25,016 nt of DNA from an uncultured Ruminococcus sp. (GTDB taxonomy: Bacteria; Bacillota; Clostridia; Oscillospirales; Ruminococcaceae). The translations under genes were made by a program, and so were the position numbers. The stretch covers positions 1 through 25,016 of the forward strand of contig USNJ01000003.1 in the NCBI GenBank assembly GCA_900556055.1, given 5' to 3'. Position 1 is the stretch's first letter. Each line of letters opens with the position of its first letter. Shown in pieces: positions 16,134 to 24,191 of the stretch. The notes under the pieces are model-generated. The model was given only the letters and a program-made list of their open reading frames with translations, ran no database searches and had not been told where the DNA came from.

Positions 16134-16631
16134 ATGCCAAGACCTATGGTAGGACTGAAAAACAGAGAAGAGGAGCGCAGCAGATGCAGTCTGTCGCTTG
16201 ATGAAAAATCCAAAAGCAGGCAGACGGAGAGCGTGCGTGATCCGATGCTGAGAGAACGTGTTCTCAGGAAAAAGCGTTCAAAGAGATATATGGACATGAT
16301 GTGCAAATTGGATACGGGAAATACGAAGCTTGACAGCGGAGCGGCAGAAAAGCTGATAGACGGCATACGTGCGGAATTTCCCGAGATCGAGATACCAGGA
16401 GATTTTATCGGGATAGTATCAAAATGCTGGCTCGGCAAGGAATATGAAGTCCACACGCTTTCTCTCGGACATAATATAGTCACGCATTACAAATTCGGCG
16501 AACCTCTGCCCGACGGAATGGACTGCGCAAGAAATCTTGCGGCAAGCGATGCTTATGCATTTATCGAGGTCTACACAGGCTGCATAAGGACAGTTTCCGA
16601 GGACGGAATGGTTTCGGTGATAAAAAGATAA
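16134..16631 (+). CDS. Small protein with basic N-terminus, last gene of the cassette
   Basis: The 165-residue protein starts at ATG 16134 behind GGAG, 14 nt after the ATPase gene. The first 55 residues are rich in Arg, Lys, Ser and Glu and probably disordered. The remainder (about 60-165) looks like a compact alpha/beta domain with IPGDFIGIVSKCW, EYEVHTLSLG and a conserved-looking YAFIEVYTGCIRTV segment. No catalytic motif or family was recognised and there is no signal peptide. A strong hairpin terminator begins 13 nt after the stop, so it closes the operon. A nucleic acid or protein-binding adaptor is possible because of the basic N-terminus, but this is speculation. Confidence 0.5.
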   Translation: MPRPMVGLKNREEERSRCSLSLDEKSKSRQTESVRDPMLRERVLRKKRSKRYMDMMCKLDTGNTKLDSGAAEKLIDGIRAEFPEIEIPGDFIGIVSKCWLGKEYEVHTLSLGHNIVTHYKFGEPLPDGMDCARNLAASDAYAFIEVYTGCIRTVSEDGMVSVIKR

Positions 16632-16644
16632 ATACAATAAGATC

Positions 16645-16688
16645 GGTGGCGGTGTATTTTTGCTGAAAATATGCCGCCATCTTGATTT
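16645..16688 (+). terminator. Terminator at the end of the cassette
   Basis: A 16-bp stem including three G-U pairs (16645-16660 with 16666-16681) has a 5-nt loop and is followed by the T-rich TTGATTTT. It lies 13 nt after the last cassette gene. The T-tract overlaps the -35 of the cob operon promoter, so the two units are separated by a very compact junction. Confidence 0.75.
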
Positions 16689-16711
16689 TGGTGCATGGGG
16701 TGTGGTATAAT
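16682..16711 (+). promoter_or_regulatory. Promoter of the cobalamin operon
   Basis: TTGATT (16682-16687) and a perfect TATAAT (16706-16711) are separated by 18 bp, with TGG just before the -10 (extended -10). The start of cobT is 29 bp further on, behind a GGAGGG. There is no room for a cobalamin riboswitch between this promoter and cobT. Confidence 0.75.
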
Positions 16712-16740
16712 CATACATATAAAATGCTTCGGAGGGTAAA

Positions 16741-17793
16741 ATGGAAAGACTCAGGCTTATCACACCGCTTGATGCGGAGGCTATGGAAAGATCACGCCGC
16801 AGGTGGAACAGCATAGCAAAGCCGCTTCACAGCCTTGGGATATTTGAAGAAACAATAGTGCAGCTCGCAGGGATAACGGGCAGCGAAAATGTGTCGCTGG
16901 ACAGGCGGTGCGTTGTGGATATGTGTGCGGATAACGGCGTTGTCTGCGAGGGCGTGACTCAGACTGACAGCTCCGTAACTGCGGCTGTTGCAAGGGAAAT
17001 GGCTGAGGGAAGGTCGAACATAAACTGCCTTGCACGCTGTTATGATGCAGATGTTTTTGCGGTAGATATCGGAATGAAATTTAATGCGGATTCGGAGAAT
17101 ATCATTGACAGGAAAATATCATGCGGTACTGGAAATATCGCTGTCGGTCCCGCAATGACGGACGGACAGGCTGAAAAGGCGATATCTGTCGGGATAGACA
17201 TGGTAAGGGACTGCGTGCAAAAGGGATATAAGATCATAGTTACCGGCGAAATGGGCATAGGCAACACCACTACTGCATCGGCTGCGGCGGCGGTCATTCT
17301 CGGGCTTCCCGTACAGTCGGTAACGGGCAGAGGTGCGGGGCTTGACAGTGCGGGACTTGCGAGAAAAATAAGCGCCATAGAGCGTGCTATAAGTGTGAAC
17401 AGACCATCGGCAGACAAGCCTTTGGAGCTTATCGCAAAGGTCGGCGGATATGATATTGCGGGAATGACGGGGCTTTTCCTCGGCGGTGCTATATACAAGG
17501 TGCCTGTTGTCATTGACGGATTTATATCGGCGGTATCTGCGGCACTGGCTTCTCTTATTGAACCGCTTGCTAAGGATTATGCGGTATGTTCGCACGTTTC
17601 CAAAGAGCCTGCGGGGCAGAAAATGCTTGAATATCTCGGAAAAAAGCCGGTCATTACGGCGGAGATGTGCCTGGGCGAGGGAACGGGCGGTGTAATGCTG
17701 CTTCCGCTGCTTGACGGTGCGCTTGCGGTTTATGATACGTCGCATAAGTTCGAGGATATATCCATAAAAAGATACGAGGAGATAGAATGCTGA
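16741..17793 (+). CDS. cobT: Nicotinate-nucleotide--dimethylbenzimidazole phosphoribosyltransferase
   Basis: CobT makes alpha-ribazole phosphate from the lower-ligand base (dimethylbenzimidazole or a related base) and nicotinate mononucleotide for the nucleotide loop of cobalamin. The 350-residue length is typical. Landmarks are the N-terminal VVDMCADNGVV (about 58-68), GEMGIGNTTTAS (about 169-180), GRGAGLDSAGL (about 197-207) and LGEGTGG with the likely catalytic Glu313. The ATG at 16741 has GGAGGG at a good distance. It is the first gene of the cob operon, directly after an extended -10 promoter, and its stop overlaps cobU by 7 nt. Assignment is firm; which lower-ligand base is used in vivo cannot be told from sequence. 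Confidence 0.95.
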   Translation: MERLRLITPLDAEAMERSRRRWNSIAKPLHSLGIFEETIVQLAGITGSENVSLDRRCVVDMCADNGVVCEGVTQTDSSVTAAVAREMAEGRSNINCLARCYDADVFAVDIGMKFNADSENIIDRKISCGTGNIAVGPAMTDGQAEKAISVGIDMVRDCVQKGYKIIVTGEMGIGNTTTASAAAAVILGLPVQSVTGRGAGLDSAGLARKISAIERAISVNRPSADKPLELIAKVGGYDIAGMTGLFLGGAIYKVPVVIDGFISAVSAALASLIEPLAKDYAVCSHVSKEPAGQKMLEYLGKKPVITAEMCLGEGTGGVMLLPLLDGALAVYDTSHKFEDISIKRYEEIEC

Positions 17794-18317
17794 CAGTAAT
17801 AACGGGCGGCAGCAAAAACGGAAAATCGCACATTGCTGAGTCGGTCATAGGGGAATATGACCTTCCGAAATTTTATATCGCAACGATGGAGCCGTACTGC
17901 GATGAAGCTCATGAAGCGATAGAAAGGCACAGAAAAATGCGCAGCGGAAAAGGCTTTCGGACGATCGAGAAATACACGGATATCCATGAGATAGAGCTGC
18001 CCGAAAGGTGCGCTGTTCTGCTGGAATGTGCGTGCAATCTTTGTGCAAATGAGATGTTTTCGGCAGGGGAGAAAGAGCCTGTCGGGAAGATGCTCGGCGG
18101 GATAAAAAAGCTGCTTGAAAGGGCAGAGGTGCTTGTTGTCGTAACAAATCAGGTCGGCGATGACGGGATAGAATATCCGCGGGAAACTATGGATTATATC
18201 GCAGATATGGGCAGGTTCAACGCTGCTTTGGCGGATATGGCAGACTGCGTTATCGAGGCTGTTTACGGTATACCGCTTGTGATAAAGGGAAAGGAGAAGC
18301 TGCCATGCATATTCTGA
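17787..18317 (+). CDS. cobU: Adenosylcobinamide kinase / phosphate guanylyltransferase
   Basis: CobU phosphorylates adenosylcobinamide and transfers GMP to give adenosylcobinamide-GDP. The 176-residue protein has the usual length. The P-loop is GGSKNGKS (7-14), a variant of the common GGARSGKS. The central segment FYIATMEPYCDEAHEAIERH with His48 and the following RKMR matches the guanylylated-histidine region of CobU. The later NExG-type motif is changed to NQVGDDG. The start overlaps cobT by 7 nt and the end overlaps cobS by 13 nt, which implies translational coupling. A second, shorter CobU-like gene lies downstream at 19179. It is probably functional, with a small doubt because of the altered NExG segment. 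Confidence 0.88.
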   Translation: MLTVITGGSKNGKSHIAESVIGEYDLPKFYIATMEPYCDEAHEAIERHRKMRSGKGFRTIEKYTDIHEIELPERCAVLLECACNLCANEMFSAGEKEPVGKMLGGIKKLLERAEVLVVVTNQVGDDGIEYPRETMDYIADMGRFNAALADMADCVIEAVYGIPLVIKGKEKLPCIF

Positions 18318-19081
18318 GATCGCTTTGCTCGGCTTTTCTGATGTATTCGAGAATACCGATGCCGACAGTAGAATGGAAGGAGGAAAACCGCCGCTATTCG
18401 CTGTGTTTTTTCCCGCTGATCGGTGTTGTTGTCGGTGCGCTGTTCATGCTGTGGTTCAGGCTCGGGACATTTCTCGGAGTCGGAAAGCTGCTGTTCGGGG
18501 CGGTGTTTGCGGTAATTCCCGTTATCGTCACGGGCGGCATACATCTTGACGGATTTTGTGATGTCTGCGATGCAAAGGCGTGCTGCGGAACAAAGGAAAA
18601 GATGCTCGAAGTAATGAGCGATCCGAGGACGGGTGCGTTTGCCGTTATAAACCTTGCGCTTTATCTGATAGTCCAGATGGGGGCATATTCCGAGATAAAC
18701 GGCATGGGAGCGGCGATAGTCTGTGCGCTTGGATTTGTGCTTTCAAGGTCGCTCAGCGGTCTTGCGGCGGTGACTTTCAGGAGTGCGAAGGGCAGCGGTG
18801 CGCTTTGGAATTTTGCGAAGCCTGCGCACAGAAAAATAACCGTTTTCACGGAGATCGTGTTTATTATCATGACATCGGCTTTGATGATATTTGCATTTCC
18901 GGCAGGCGGTGCGGCGGCTGTTGTTGGAAATGCGCTTGTGTTTTTGTATTACAGGATATTTTCATACAGGAAATTCGGCGGGATAACAGGCGATCTTGCG
19001 GGATATTTTCTTCAGCTGAGCGAGCTTTGCACGGCATTATGTGCGGTATCGGCGGTGCATCTAATACTAAAAACCGATTGA
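18305..19081 (+). CDS. cobS: Adenosylcobinamide-GDP ribazoletransferase (cobalamin synthase)
   Basis: CobS is the integral membrane enzyme that joins adenosylcobinamide-GDP with alpha-ribazole (phosphate), the last assembly step. The 258-residue protein shows the family N-terminus SAFLMYSRIPMP (about 9-20), FPLIGVVVGALF, the motif GGIHLDGFCDVCDA (about 77-90) with acidic residues for metal binding, MSDPRTGAFAV (about 104-114), and several hydrophobic helices. The start at 18305 lies inside the end of cobU. The last six codons and the stop come from the left end of repeat copy 2 (from 19062), so the native C-terminus may have been replaced by LILKTD. Confidence 0.92.
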   Translation: MHILRSLCSAFLMYSRIPMPTVEWKEENRRYSLCFFPLIGVVVGALFMLWFRLGTFLGVGKLLFGAVFAVIPVIVTGGIHLDGFCDVCDAKACCGTKEKMLEVMSDPRTGAFAVINLALYLIVQMGAYSEINGMGAAIVCALGFVLSRSLSGLAAVTFRSAKGSGALWNFAKPAHRKITVFTEIVFIIMTSALMIFAFPAGGAAAVVGNALVFLYYRIFSYRKFGGITGDLAGYFLQLSELCTALCAVSAVHLILKTD

Positions 19082-19168
19082 ATTATGGGAATCTCTCACC
19101 ACAAAACCGCATATATCAAAGCTTTTGCGGCGATTTCTTCTCCATAATTCTAATGGTTTTTATTATAA
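19062..19168 (+). repeat. Hairpin repeat, copy 2, inside the cob operon
   Basis: This is the second copy of the element at 13632-13739, in the same orientation. Both start with TAATACT and end with TTTTTATTATAA. The stem is formed by GATTGAATTATGG (from 19077) and CCATAATTCTAAT (to 19154). It supplies the end of cobS and ends directly before the GGAGG (19170-19174) of the next gene. It accounts for nearly all of the only sizeable gap in an otherwise overlapping operon (19082-19178). Confidence 0.8.
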
Positions 19169-19178
19169 CGGAGGTTTT

Positions 19179-19559
19179 ATGAGGCTTATAATAGGCGGCG
19201 CATATCAGGGAAAGACAAGGTATGCGGCAGAAAAATACGGACTTGCGGACAGCGAGATCATCAGCGGTGAAATGCTTGACGGCAATATCCCCGACGGCGT
19301 AAAATGCGTGAATGATCTGCATCTTTACATAAAGAAGGTCATTGCGGACGGCGGAGATCCGATCGAAAATATCAGCGGTATCATAAGCAGATATCCCGAG
19401 ATGATATTTATTATGAACGAGATAGGAAACGGCATTATCCCGATGGAAAGAACCGAGCGGATATGGCGTGAGCAGGTCGGCAGGACGGGCTGTTTTCTTG
19501 CGGGAAAAGCGGAAAGCGTCGAGCGTTTGATCTGCGGTATGGCTGTGAGGATAAAGTGA
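19179..19559 (+). CDS. Short CobU-like nucleotide-binding protein
   Basis: The 126-residue protein starts at ATG 19179, 4 nt after GGAGG; a longer frame from 19125 would have to be translated through the hairpin repeat. It keeps the CobU P-loop GGAYQGKT (6-13) and the motif NEIGNGIIP (80-88), followed by ERIWREQVG and GMAVRIK as at the CobU C-terminus. It lacks the central His-containing guanylylation region and is about 50 residues shorter than CobU. It may be a specialised kinase acting on cobinamide or a salvage precursor, or a subunit that works with the other CobU, whose NExG motif is altered. Membership in the CobU fold is clear; the reaction is uncertain. Confidence 0.75.
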   Translation: MRLIIGGAYQGKTRYAAEKYGLADSEIISGEMLDGNIPDGVKCVNDLHLYIKKVIADGGDPIENISGIISRYPEMIFIMNEIGNGIIPMERTERIWREQVGRTGCFLAGKAESVERLICGMAVRIK

Positions 19560-20116
19560 TGAAAATTATTTTTATAAGGCACGGGAAAACGGCGGGAAAT
19601 CTTGAAAAACGCTACATCGGGACGACCGACGAGAGCCTTTGCGATGAGGGAAAATCCGAGATAAAAGGCAGGGCATATCCCGATGTAAGACGTGTTATAT
19701 GCAGCCCGATGAAGCGGTGCATTGAAACGGCGGCTTTGATATATCCCGACATAAAGCCTTTTATATGTAATGATCTGCGGGAATGTGATTTCGGAGATTT
19801 TGAGAATAAAAACTATTCCGAGCTGAACGGAAATGCCGATTATCAGCGGTGGATCGACAGCGGCGGTGAGATGCCGTTCCCGAACGGGGAGGATCATGCG
19901 GATTTCACAAGACGGTGCGTAAATGCGTTTGATATGCTGATGAATGAGAAATTTTCCGGGGATACGGCGTTTGTTGTTCACGGCGGGACTATCATGGCGA
20001 TACTTGAAAAATATGCCGTTCCTAGGGGGACATTTTATGATTTTCAGGTGATGAACGGTTCGGGATATATCACGGAGTTTGACGGAAAAAATCTTCTGAT
20101 CGGAGAAAAATTATGA
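19559..20116 (+). CDS. cobC: Alpha-ribazole phosphatase (histidine phosphatase family)
   Basis: CobC dephosphorylates alpha-ribazole 5'-phosphate or adenosylcobalamin 5'-phosphate in nucleotide loop assembly. The 185-residue protein has the phosphohistidine motif RHGKTAGN with His8, the acid residue in LRECDFGDFE (Glu75) and the second histidine in VVHGGT (His141), the full active-site set of the phosphoglycerate-mutase-like superfamily. I prefer the ATG at 19559, which overlaps the previous TGA, to the GTG one codon earlier. The family is certain from motifs; the substrate follows from its place in the cob operon, since the fold alone is not specific. Confidence 0.88.
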   Translation: MKIIFIRHGKTAGNLEKRYIGTTDESLCDEGKSEIKGRAYPDVRRVICSPMKRCIETAALIYPDIKPFICNDLRECDFGDFENKNYSELNGNADYQRWIDSGGEMPFPNGEDHADFTRRCVNAFDMLMNEKFSGDTAFVVHGGTIMAILEKYAVPRGTFYDFQVMNGSGYITEFDGKNLLIGEKL

Positions 20117-21081
20117 AGCTGATAACATCTGTTCTGCCGATATTCATAGGCGCAGTCCTTGATCTTATCCTCGGCGATCCGTATTCACTTCCTCACCCTG
20201 TTAGGCTTATCGGACGAATGATATCCTGCTTTGAAAAGTCGGCAATAAAGCTGTTCCCGTCAAATAAAAGGCTGGGCGGAACTCTCATGGCGGCGGCTGT
20301 TATCGCAGTCAGCACGGCTGTTCCGATGCTGATATTATGGCTTTGCTATTCGGCAAATACGCAGATAGGCATAGCTGTTGAAGGGATATTATGCTACTAC
20401 CTTCTTGCGGCGAGATGCCTTGAAAAAGAAAGTATGAAGGTGTATAAAGCAATAGCCGAAAATGATGTTGAAAAGGCACGCACCGCTGTATCGATGATAG
20501 TCGGCAGGGACACAAAGCCGCTCGATGAAAAGGGCATAATCAAGGCGGCTGTCGAGACGGTTGCGGAAAATACATCTGACGGTGTGACTGCGCCGATGTT
20601 TTACATTATGCTCGGCGGTGTGTCCCTGGGATTTTTCTACAAGGCGGCAAACACAATGGATTCGATGGTCGGATACAAGAATGAGAAATACATCGACTTC
20701 GGCAGGACGGCGGCAAAGCTTGACGATCTGCTGAATTTTATTCCATCGCGGCTGACTGCACTGCTTATGATATTTTCGGCGTATATTCTGAGGCTTGACG
20801 GGAAAAATGCGATGAAGATATGGCGGCGTGACCGTTTTAATCATGCAAGTCCCAATTCTGCGCAGACTGAATCAGTATGTGCGGGTGCGCTTGATGTGCA
20901 GCTTGCGGGAGATGCATATTATTTCGGGCAGCTTGTGAAAAAGGAAACCATCGGCGATGATATAAGACCTGTCGAAAATGAAGATATCAGGAGGGCAAAC
21001 AGGCTCATGTACTGCACGTCATTTCTGATGCTGATTATTGCGGCGGCGGTCAGAGCGATCATATTCGGAGTGCTGTTATGA
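20113..21081 (+). CDS. cbiB: Adenosylcobinamide-phosphate synthase
   Basis: CbiB is the membrane protein that attaches aminopropanol (phosphate) to the propionate side chain of adenosylcobyric acid. The 322-residue length is normal. The family N-terminus is visible in VLDLILGDPYSLPHPVRLIGRMI (about 15-37). ETVAENTSDGVTAP (about 153-166), AANTMDSMVGYKNEKY and SPNSAQTESVCAGALDVQL near the C-terminal third are also characteristic, together with several hydrophobic helices. It overlaps cobC by 4 nt and cobD by 4 nt (ATGA type). Assignment is firm. Confidence 0.94.
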   Translation: MKLITSVLPIFIGAVLDLILGDPYSLPHPVRLIGRMISCFEKSAIKLFPSNKRLGGTLMAAAVIAVSTAVPMLILWLCYSANTQIGIAVEGILCYYLLAARCLEKESMKVYKAIAENDVEKARTAVSMIVGRDTKPLDEKGIIKAAVETVAENTSDGVTAPMFYIMLGGVSLGFFYKAANTMDSMVGYKNEKYIDFGRTAAKLDDLLNFIPSRLTALLMIFSAYILRLDGKNAMKIWRRDRFNHASPNSAQTESVCAGALDVQLAGDAYYFGQLVKKETIGDDIRPVENEDIRRANRLMYCTSFLMLIIAAAVRAIIFGVLL

Positions 21082-22112
21082 TAAAAAACGTACATGGCGG
21101 AGATATTTATTCGAGGGAGATAAGCCTTGATTTTTCCGCAAATATAAATCCGCTCGGAACGCCCGAAAGCATAGTAAAGGCTGCTTCGGAGTCGCTTGCG
21201 GATATAAAAAACTATCCCGATCCGAACTGCACTTTGCTCAGAAATGCACTGTCGGAGCATGAAAATATCGGTGCGGAAAATATAGTCTGCGGAAACGGTG
21301 CGGCTGATCTTATTTACCGTATAGTTCTTGCTGTCAGACCGAAAAAAGCACTGATAACTGCGCCGACATTTTCGGAATATGAAAAGGCACTTCTGACGGT
21401 CGGCTGTGATGTCGGGCATTTTATGCTTAGGGAAAGCAGCAATTTCCGACTTGATGAAAATATCCTCGGGGAGATATCGGGGAATGACATGGTTTTCATA
21501 TGCAATCCGAACAATCCTGTCGGAAATGCGGCGGAGAGCGGGCTTATATCCGAGATGATTTCCGAGTGTGGGAAATGCGGGTGCATCGCCGTGATCGATG
21601 AATGTTTTATGGATTTTGTAAGCGGAAATGAAAAATATCGGACGATGCCGAAACATAAAAATGCGGTGATACTGAAAGCATTCACAAAAATGTATGCAAT
21701 TGCAGGGCTGCGGCTCGGCTATATGCTCTGCGCCGATGAAAAGCTGTGCAATGCCGTGTCGGAATGCGGTCAGAGCTGGAGCGTTTCCATACCTGCGCAG
21801 GCGGCGGGGATCGCAGCACTCGGCGAACATGATATTGCGGAGAAAACACGATGTCTTATTGATGCAGAAAGAAAATATCTGATGGATAAGCTCAGCGGAT
21901 TTGGATTTAAGGTCTATCCGTCGCAGGCGAATTTTATACTATTCAGATGCTGTCTGCCTCTTGATGAAATGCTCATTAAAGAAAAGATCGCAATAAGGAA
22001 CTGCGGCGGTTATATCGGGCTTTCCGAGGGATATTTCCGCATTGCCGTGCGCACTCACGCTGAAAATGAAATGCTTGTAAAAGCTGTTGAAAGGATAGTT
22101 TGTCATGGCTGA
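21078..22112 (+). CDS. cobD: L-threonine-O-3-phosphate decarboxylase
   Basis: CobD makes (R)-1-aminopropan-2-ol phosphate from threonine phosphate, the substrate of CbiB next door. The 344-residue protein is a fold type I PLP enzyme. Visible motifs are DFSANINPLGTP (about 18-29), GNGAADLIY (about 72-80), CNPNNPVGN (about 142-150), the PLP ring-binding DECFMDF (about 174-180) and the lysine loop KAFTKMYAIAGLRLGY with the likely Schiff-base Lys204. It could be confused with histidinol-phosphate aminotransferase, but operon position and the DFSANINP start favour CobD. It overlaps cbiB by 4 nt and cbiP by 8 nt. Confidence 0.92.
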   Translation: MIKNVHGGDIYSREISLDFSANINPLGTPESIVKAASESLADIKNYPDPNCTLLRNALSEHENIGAENIVCGNGAADLIYRIVLAVRPKKALITAPTFSEYEKALLTVGCDVGHFMLRESSNFRLDENILGEISGNDMVFICNPNNPVGNAAESGLISEMISECGKCGCIAVIDECFMDFVSGNEKYRTMPKHKNAVILKAFTKMYAIAGLRLGYMLCADEKLCNAVSECGQSWSVSIPAQAAGIAALGEHDIAEKTRCLIDAERKYLMDKLSGFGFKVYPSQANFILFRCCLPLDEMLIKEKIAIRNCGGYIGLSEGYFRIAVRTHAENEMLVKAVERIVCHG

Positions 22113-23589
22113 TGCGATAATGATACAGGGTACGATGTCGAATGCGGGGAAAAGCCTTTTTGCGGCTGCTCTTTGCAGGATATTCACCCAGGACGGCTAT
22201 AAAACTGCGCCGTTCAAGCCGCAGAATATGGCACTCAATTCTTACATAACCGCAGACGGACTGGAGATGGGCAGGGCGCAGGTCATGCAGGCGGAAGCGG
22301 CAAAGCAGGAGCCTTCCGTGCTGATGAATCCGATACTGCTGAAGCCTACGACCGATGTAGGATCGCAGGTGATACTGAACGGAAAGATCCTCGGGAATAT
22401 GCGTGCCGCTGAATATTTCAGACGGAAGAAGGAGTTTATCCCCGAGATAATGAAGGCGTACAATGCGCTTTCCGAGCAGAATGACATTATCGTTATCGAG
22501 GGTGCGGGAAGTCCCGTTGAGCTTAATCTCAAAGCAGATGATATCGTGAATATGGGAATGGCGAAGCTTGCCGATGCGCCTGTTCTGCTGGTCGGAGATA
22601 TCGACAGGGGCGGCGTTTTTGCGCAGCTGCTCGGCACGCTTTATCTGCTTGAGGAGGACGAACGGCGGCGTGTAAAGGGGCTTATCGTCAATAAATTCAG
22701 AGGCGACAGGCTGCTTTTTGACGATGGTGTGAAGATACTCGAAGATAAAGGAAATGTGCCTGTTCTGGGCGTTGTGCCGTACATAAGCTGCAATATTGAT
22801 GATGAGGACAGCCTTGCGGATAAGCTGGAAAATACGCAGGCAGGTGCTGCCATTGACATTGCCGTGATAAGGCTTCCTAAGATATCAAATTTCACCGATC
22901 TTGATGTATTTCTGCAATATGAGGGTGTGGGTGTGAGGTATGTTTCGTCCGCAGAAAAACTGGGAGCACCCGATCTTATCATTATCCCGGGGACGAAAAG
23001 CACGATCGCCGACATGAAATGGCTGAGGGAAAGCGGACTTGAAGCGGCTGTGAAAAAATGCGTTTCGAGAGGCATTCCGCTTTTCGGAATATGCGGCGGA
23101 TATCAGATGCTCGGCAGAAAAATTTCCGATCCGAACGGCAGCGAATGCGGCGGTGAGATCGGCGGAATGGGATTTCTTGATGCTGAAACTGTCTTTGAAT
23201 GTGAAAAAACAAGGCGGCGTTCGGAAGGTGTAATAAGCATCGGCAGCGGATTTTTCTCATGTCTTGACAATGCACATTTCGAGGGATATGAGATACACAT
23301 GGGCGAAACCAAGGTAAAAGGCGAAAGACCCGTTACATTTTCCGACGGCAGAAAAGACGGCGCATACAGCGGGAATGTCTGCGGCTGCTATATCCACGGG
23401 ATATTTGACAGCAGTTCGGTATCGGGTGCGCTGGTAAGAAGGCTGTTTGCCGAAAAGGGACTTCAGTATGGCGGAAAGCCCGTTGACAGAAAGGCATACA
23501 GGGAAACGCAGTACGATCTGATCGCTGAAAAGGTTCGGGAAAGCGTTGATATTGATGCAATATACAGGATACTTAAAAAGCAGGAGTGA
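22105..23589 (+). CDS. cbiP: Adenosylcobyric acid synthase (glutamine-hydrolysing)
   Basis: CbiP (CobQ) amidates four side chains of adenosylcobyrinic acid a,c-diamide using ATP and glutamine. The 494-residue protein has the N-terminal synthetase domain starting [11 protein letters not shown] (about 7-17), [10 protein letters not shown] (about 37-46) and [15 protein letters not shown] (about 163-177). The C-terminal class I glutamine amidotransferase-like domain has [12 protein letters not shown] with the nucleophile Cys330 and YIHGIFD with His431. Length and motifs are complete. It overlaps cobD by 8 nt and ends 2 nt before the downstream HTH gene. It is the earliest pathway step present in the window; no gene for corrin ring formation is seen. 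Confidence 0.94.
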   Translation: MADAIMIQGTMSNAGKSLFAAALCRIFTQDGYKTAPFKPQNMALNSYITADGLEMGRAQVMQAEAAKQEPSVLMNPILLKPTTDVGSQVILNGKILGNMRAAEYFRRKKEFIPEIMKAYNALSEQNDIIVIEGAGSPVELNLKADDIVNMGMAKLADAPVLLVGDIDRGGVFAQLLGTLYLLEEDERRRVKGLIVNKFRGDRLLFDDGVKILEDKGNVPVLGVVPYISCNIDDEDSLADKLENTQAGAAIDIAVIRLPKISNFTDLDVFLQYEGVGVRYVSSAEKLGAPDLIIIPGTKSTIADMKWLRESGLEAAVKKCVSRGIPLFGICGGYQMLGRKISDPNGSECGGEIGGMGFLDAETVFECEKTRRRSEGVISIGSGFFSCLDNAHFEGYEIHMGETKVKGERPVTFSDGRKDGAYSGNVCGCYIHGIFDSSSVSGALVRRLFAEKGLQYGGKPVDRKAYRETQYDLIAEKVRESVDIDAIYRILKKQE

Positions 23590-23591
23590 AA

Positions 23592-24110
23592 ATGAGAATG
23601 GCGGATAAAGTGAAAAAAATCAGCAAGGAACTTTTTGAAAATGTACAAAGATATATCGAAGAAAATTATGTCAGCGAAAAAAATAAATTCAGTGATCTGT
23701 TCAGCATAAAGCTGCTTAAACCGTGCGTGGCTGATGCTGACTGCAATGCAGCGGCTCATTTCGAGGTGCTTGATGAGTCGTTTTCACAGTCGCTTCTGCG
23801 CATGATAGACGAAAGAGAAATGACAGATGTGCAGGTGTACAAAAAGGCGAATATCGACCGCAGATTATTTTCAAAGATACGAAGCGATGCGGATTATAAG
23901 CCGAAAAAGCAGACGGCTCTGGCGTTTGCGATAGCTCTTGAGCTGGATATCGGCGAAACTCAGGATCTGCTTGAAAAGGCGGGCTTCACTCTTTCAAACA
24001 GCATAAAATCAGATGTGATAATCAGGTATTTTATCGAGAATGGCATTTACGATATATGTGAGATAAACGAAACGCTTTATGCTTTTGACCAGAGTCTTAT
24101 AGGCACATAA
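23592..24110 (+). CDS. XRE-like HTH protein following the cob operon
   Basis: The 172-residue protein starts at ATG 23592 with AGGAG 5 nt upstream, only 2 nt after the cbiP stop, so it is probably co-transcribed; an in-frame GTG at 23586 would bury the ribosome site. Residues about 72-115 form a helix-turn-helix ([18 protein letters not shown]), followed by [20 protein letters not shown] and a C-terminal segment about [12 protein letters not shown]. This HTH type is common in Firmicutes, often near macro-domain or VWA genes; that is recalled knowledge. The N-terminal 60 residues are unassigned. It may regulate itself or the VWA gene 81 bp downstream rather than the cob genes. It shares layout with the HTH protein at 6187-7476. 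Confidence 0.7.
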   Translation: MRMADKVKKISKELFENVQRYIEENYVSEKNKFSDLFSIKLLKPCVADADCNAAAHFEVLDESFSQSLLRMIDEREMTDVQVYKKANIDRRLFSKIRSDADYKPKKQTALAFAIALELDIGETQDLLEKAGFTLSNSIKSDVIIRYFIENGIYDICEINETLYAFDQSLIGT

Positions 24111-24191
24111 ATGTCGCCTGCAAAGCGACCAAAATTTCCTCCGAATGATGTATTATAAGCATACAGTAAAAAAACGGAGGGAGCATTCAAT

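Noticed and set aside
16632..16740. Possible cobalamin riboswitch upstream of cobT
   Set aside because: The gap is only about 109 nt and is filled by a terminator and a promoter. The leader of about 30 nt cannot hold the conserved riboswitch core.
20919..21830. Long minus-strand open frame (303 codons) opposite cbiB and cobD
   Set aside because: Both sense-strand genes are complete and well recognised with overlapping stop/start junctions. The antisense frame has no ribosome site or recognisable domain and is a by-product of codon bias.
24113..24129. Small GTCGC/GCGAC hairpin after the second HTH gene as a terminator
   Set aside because: It has only 5 bp and no T-tract after it; too weak to call.
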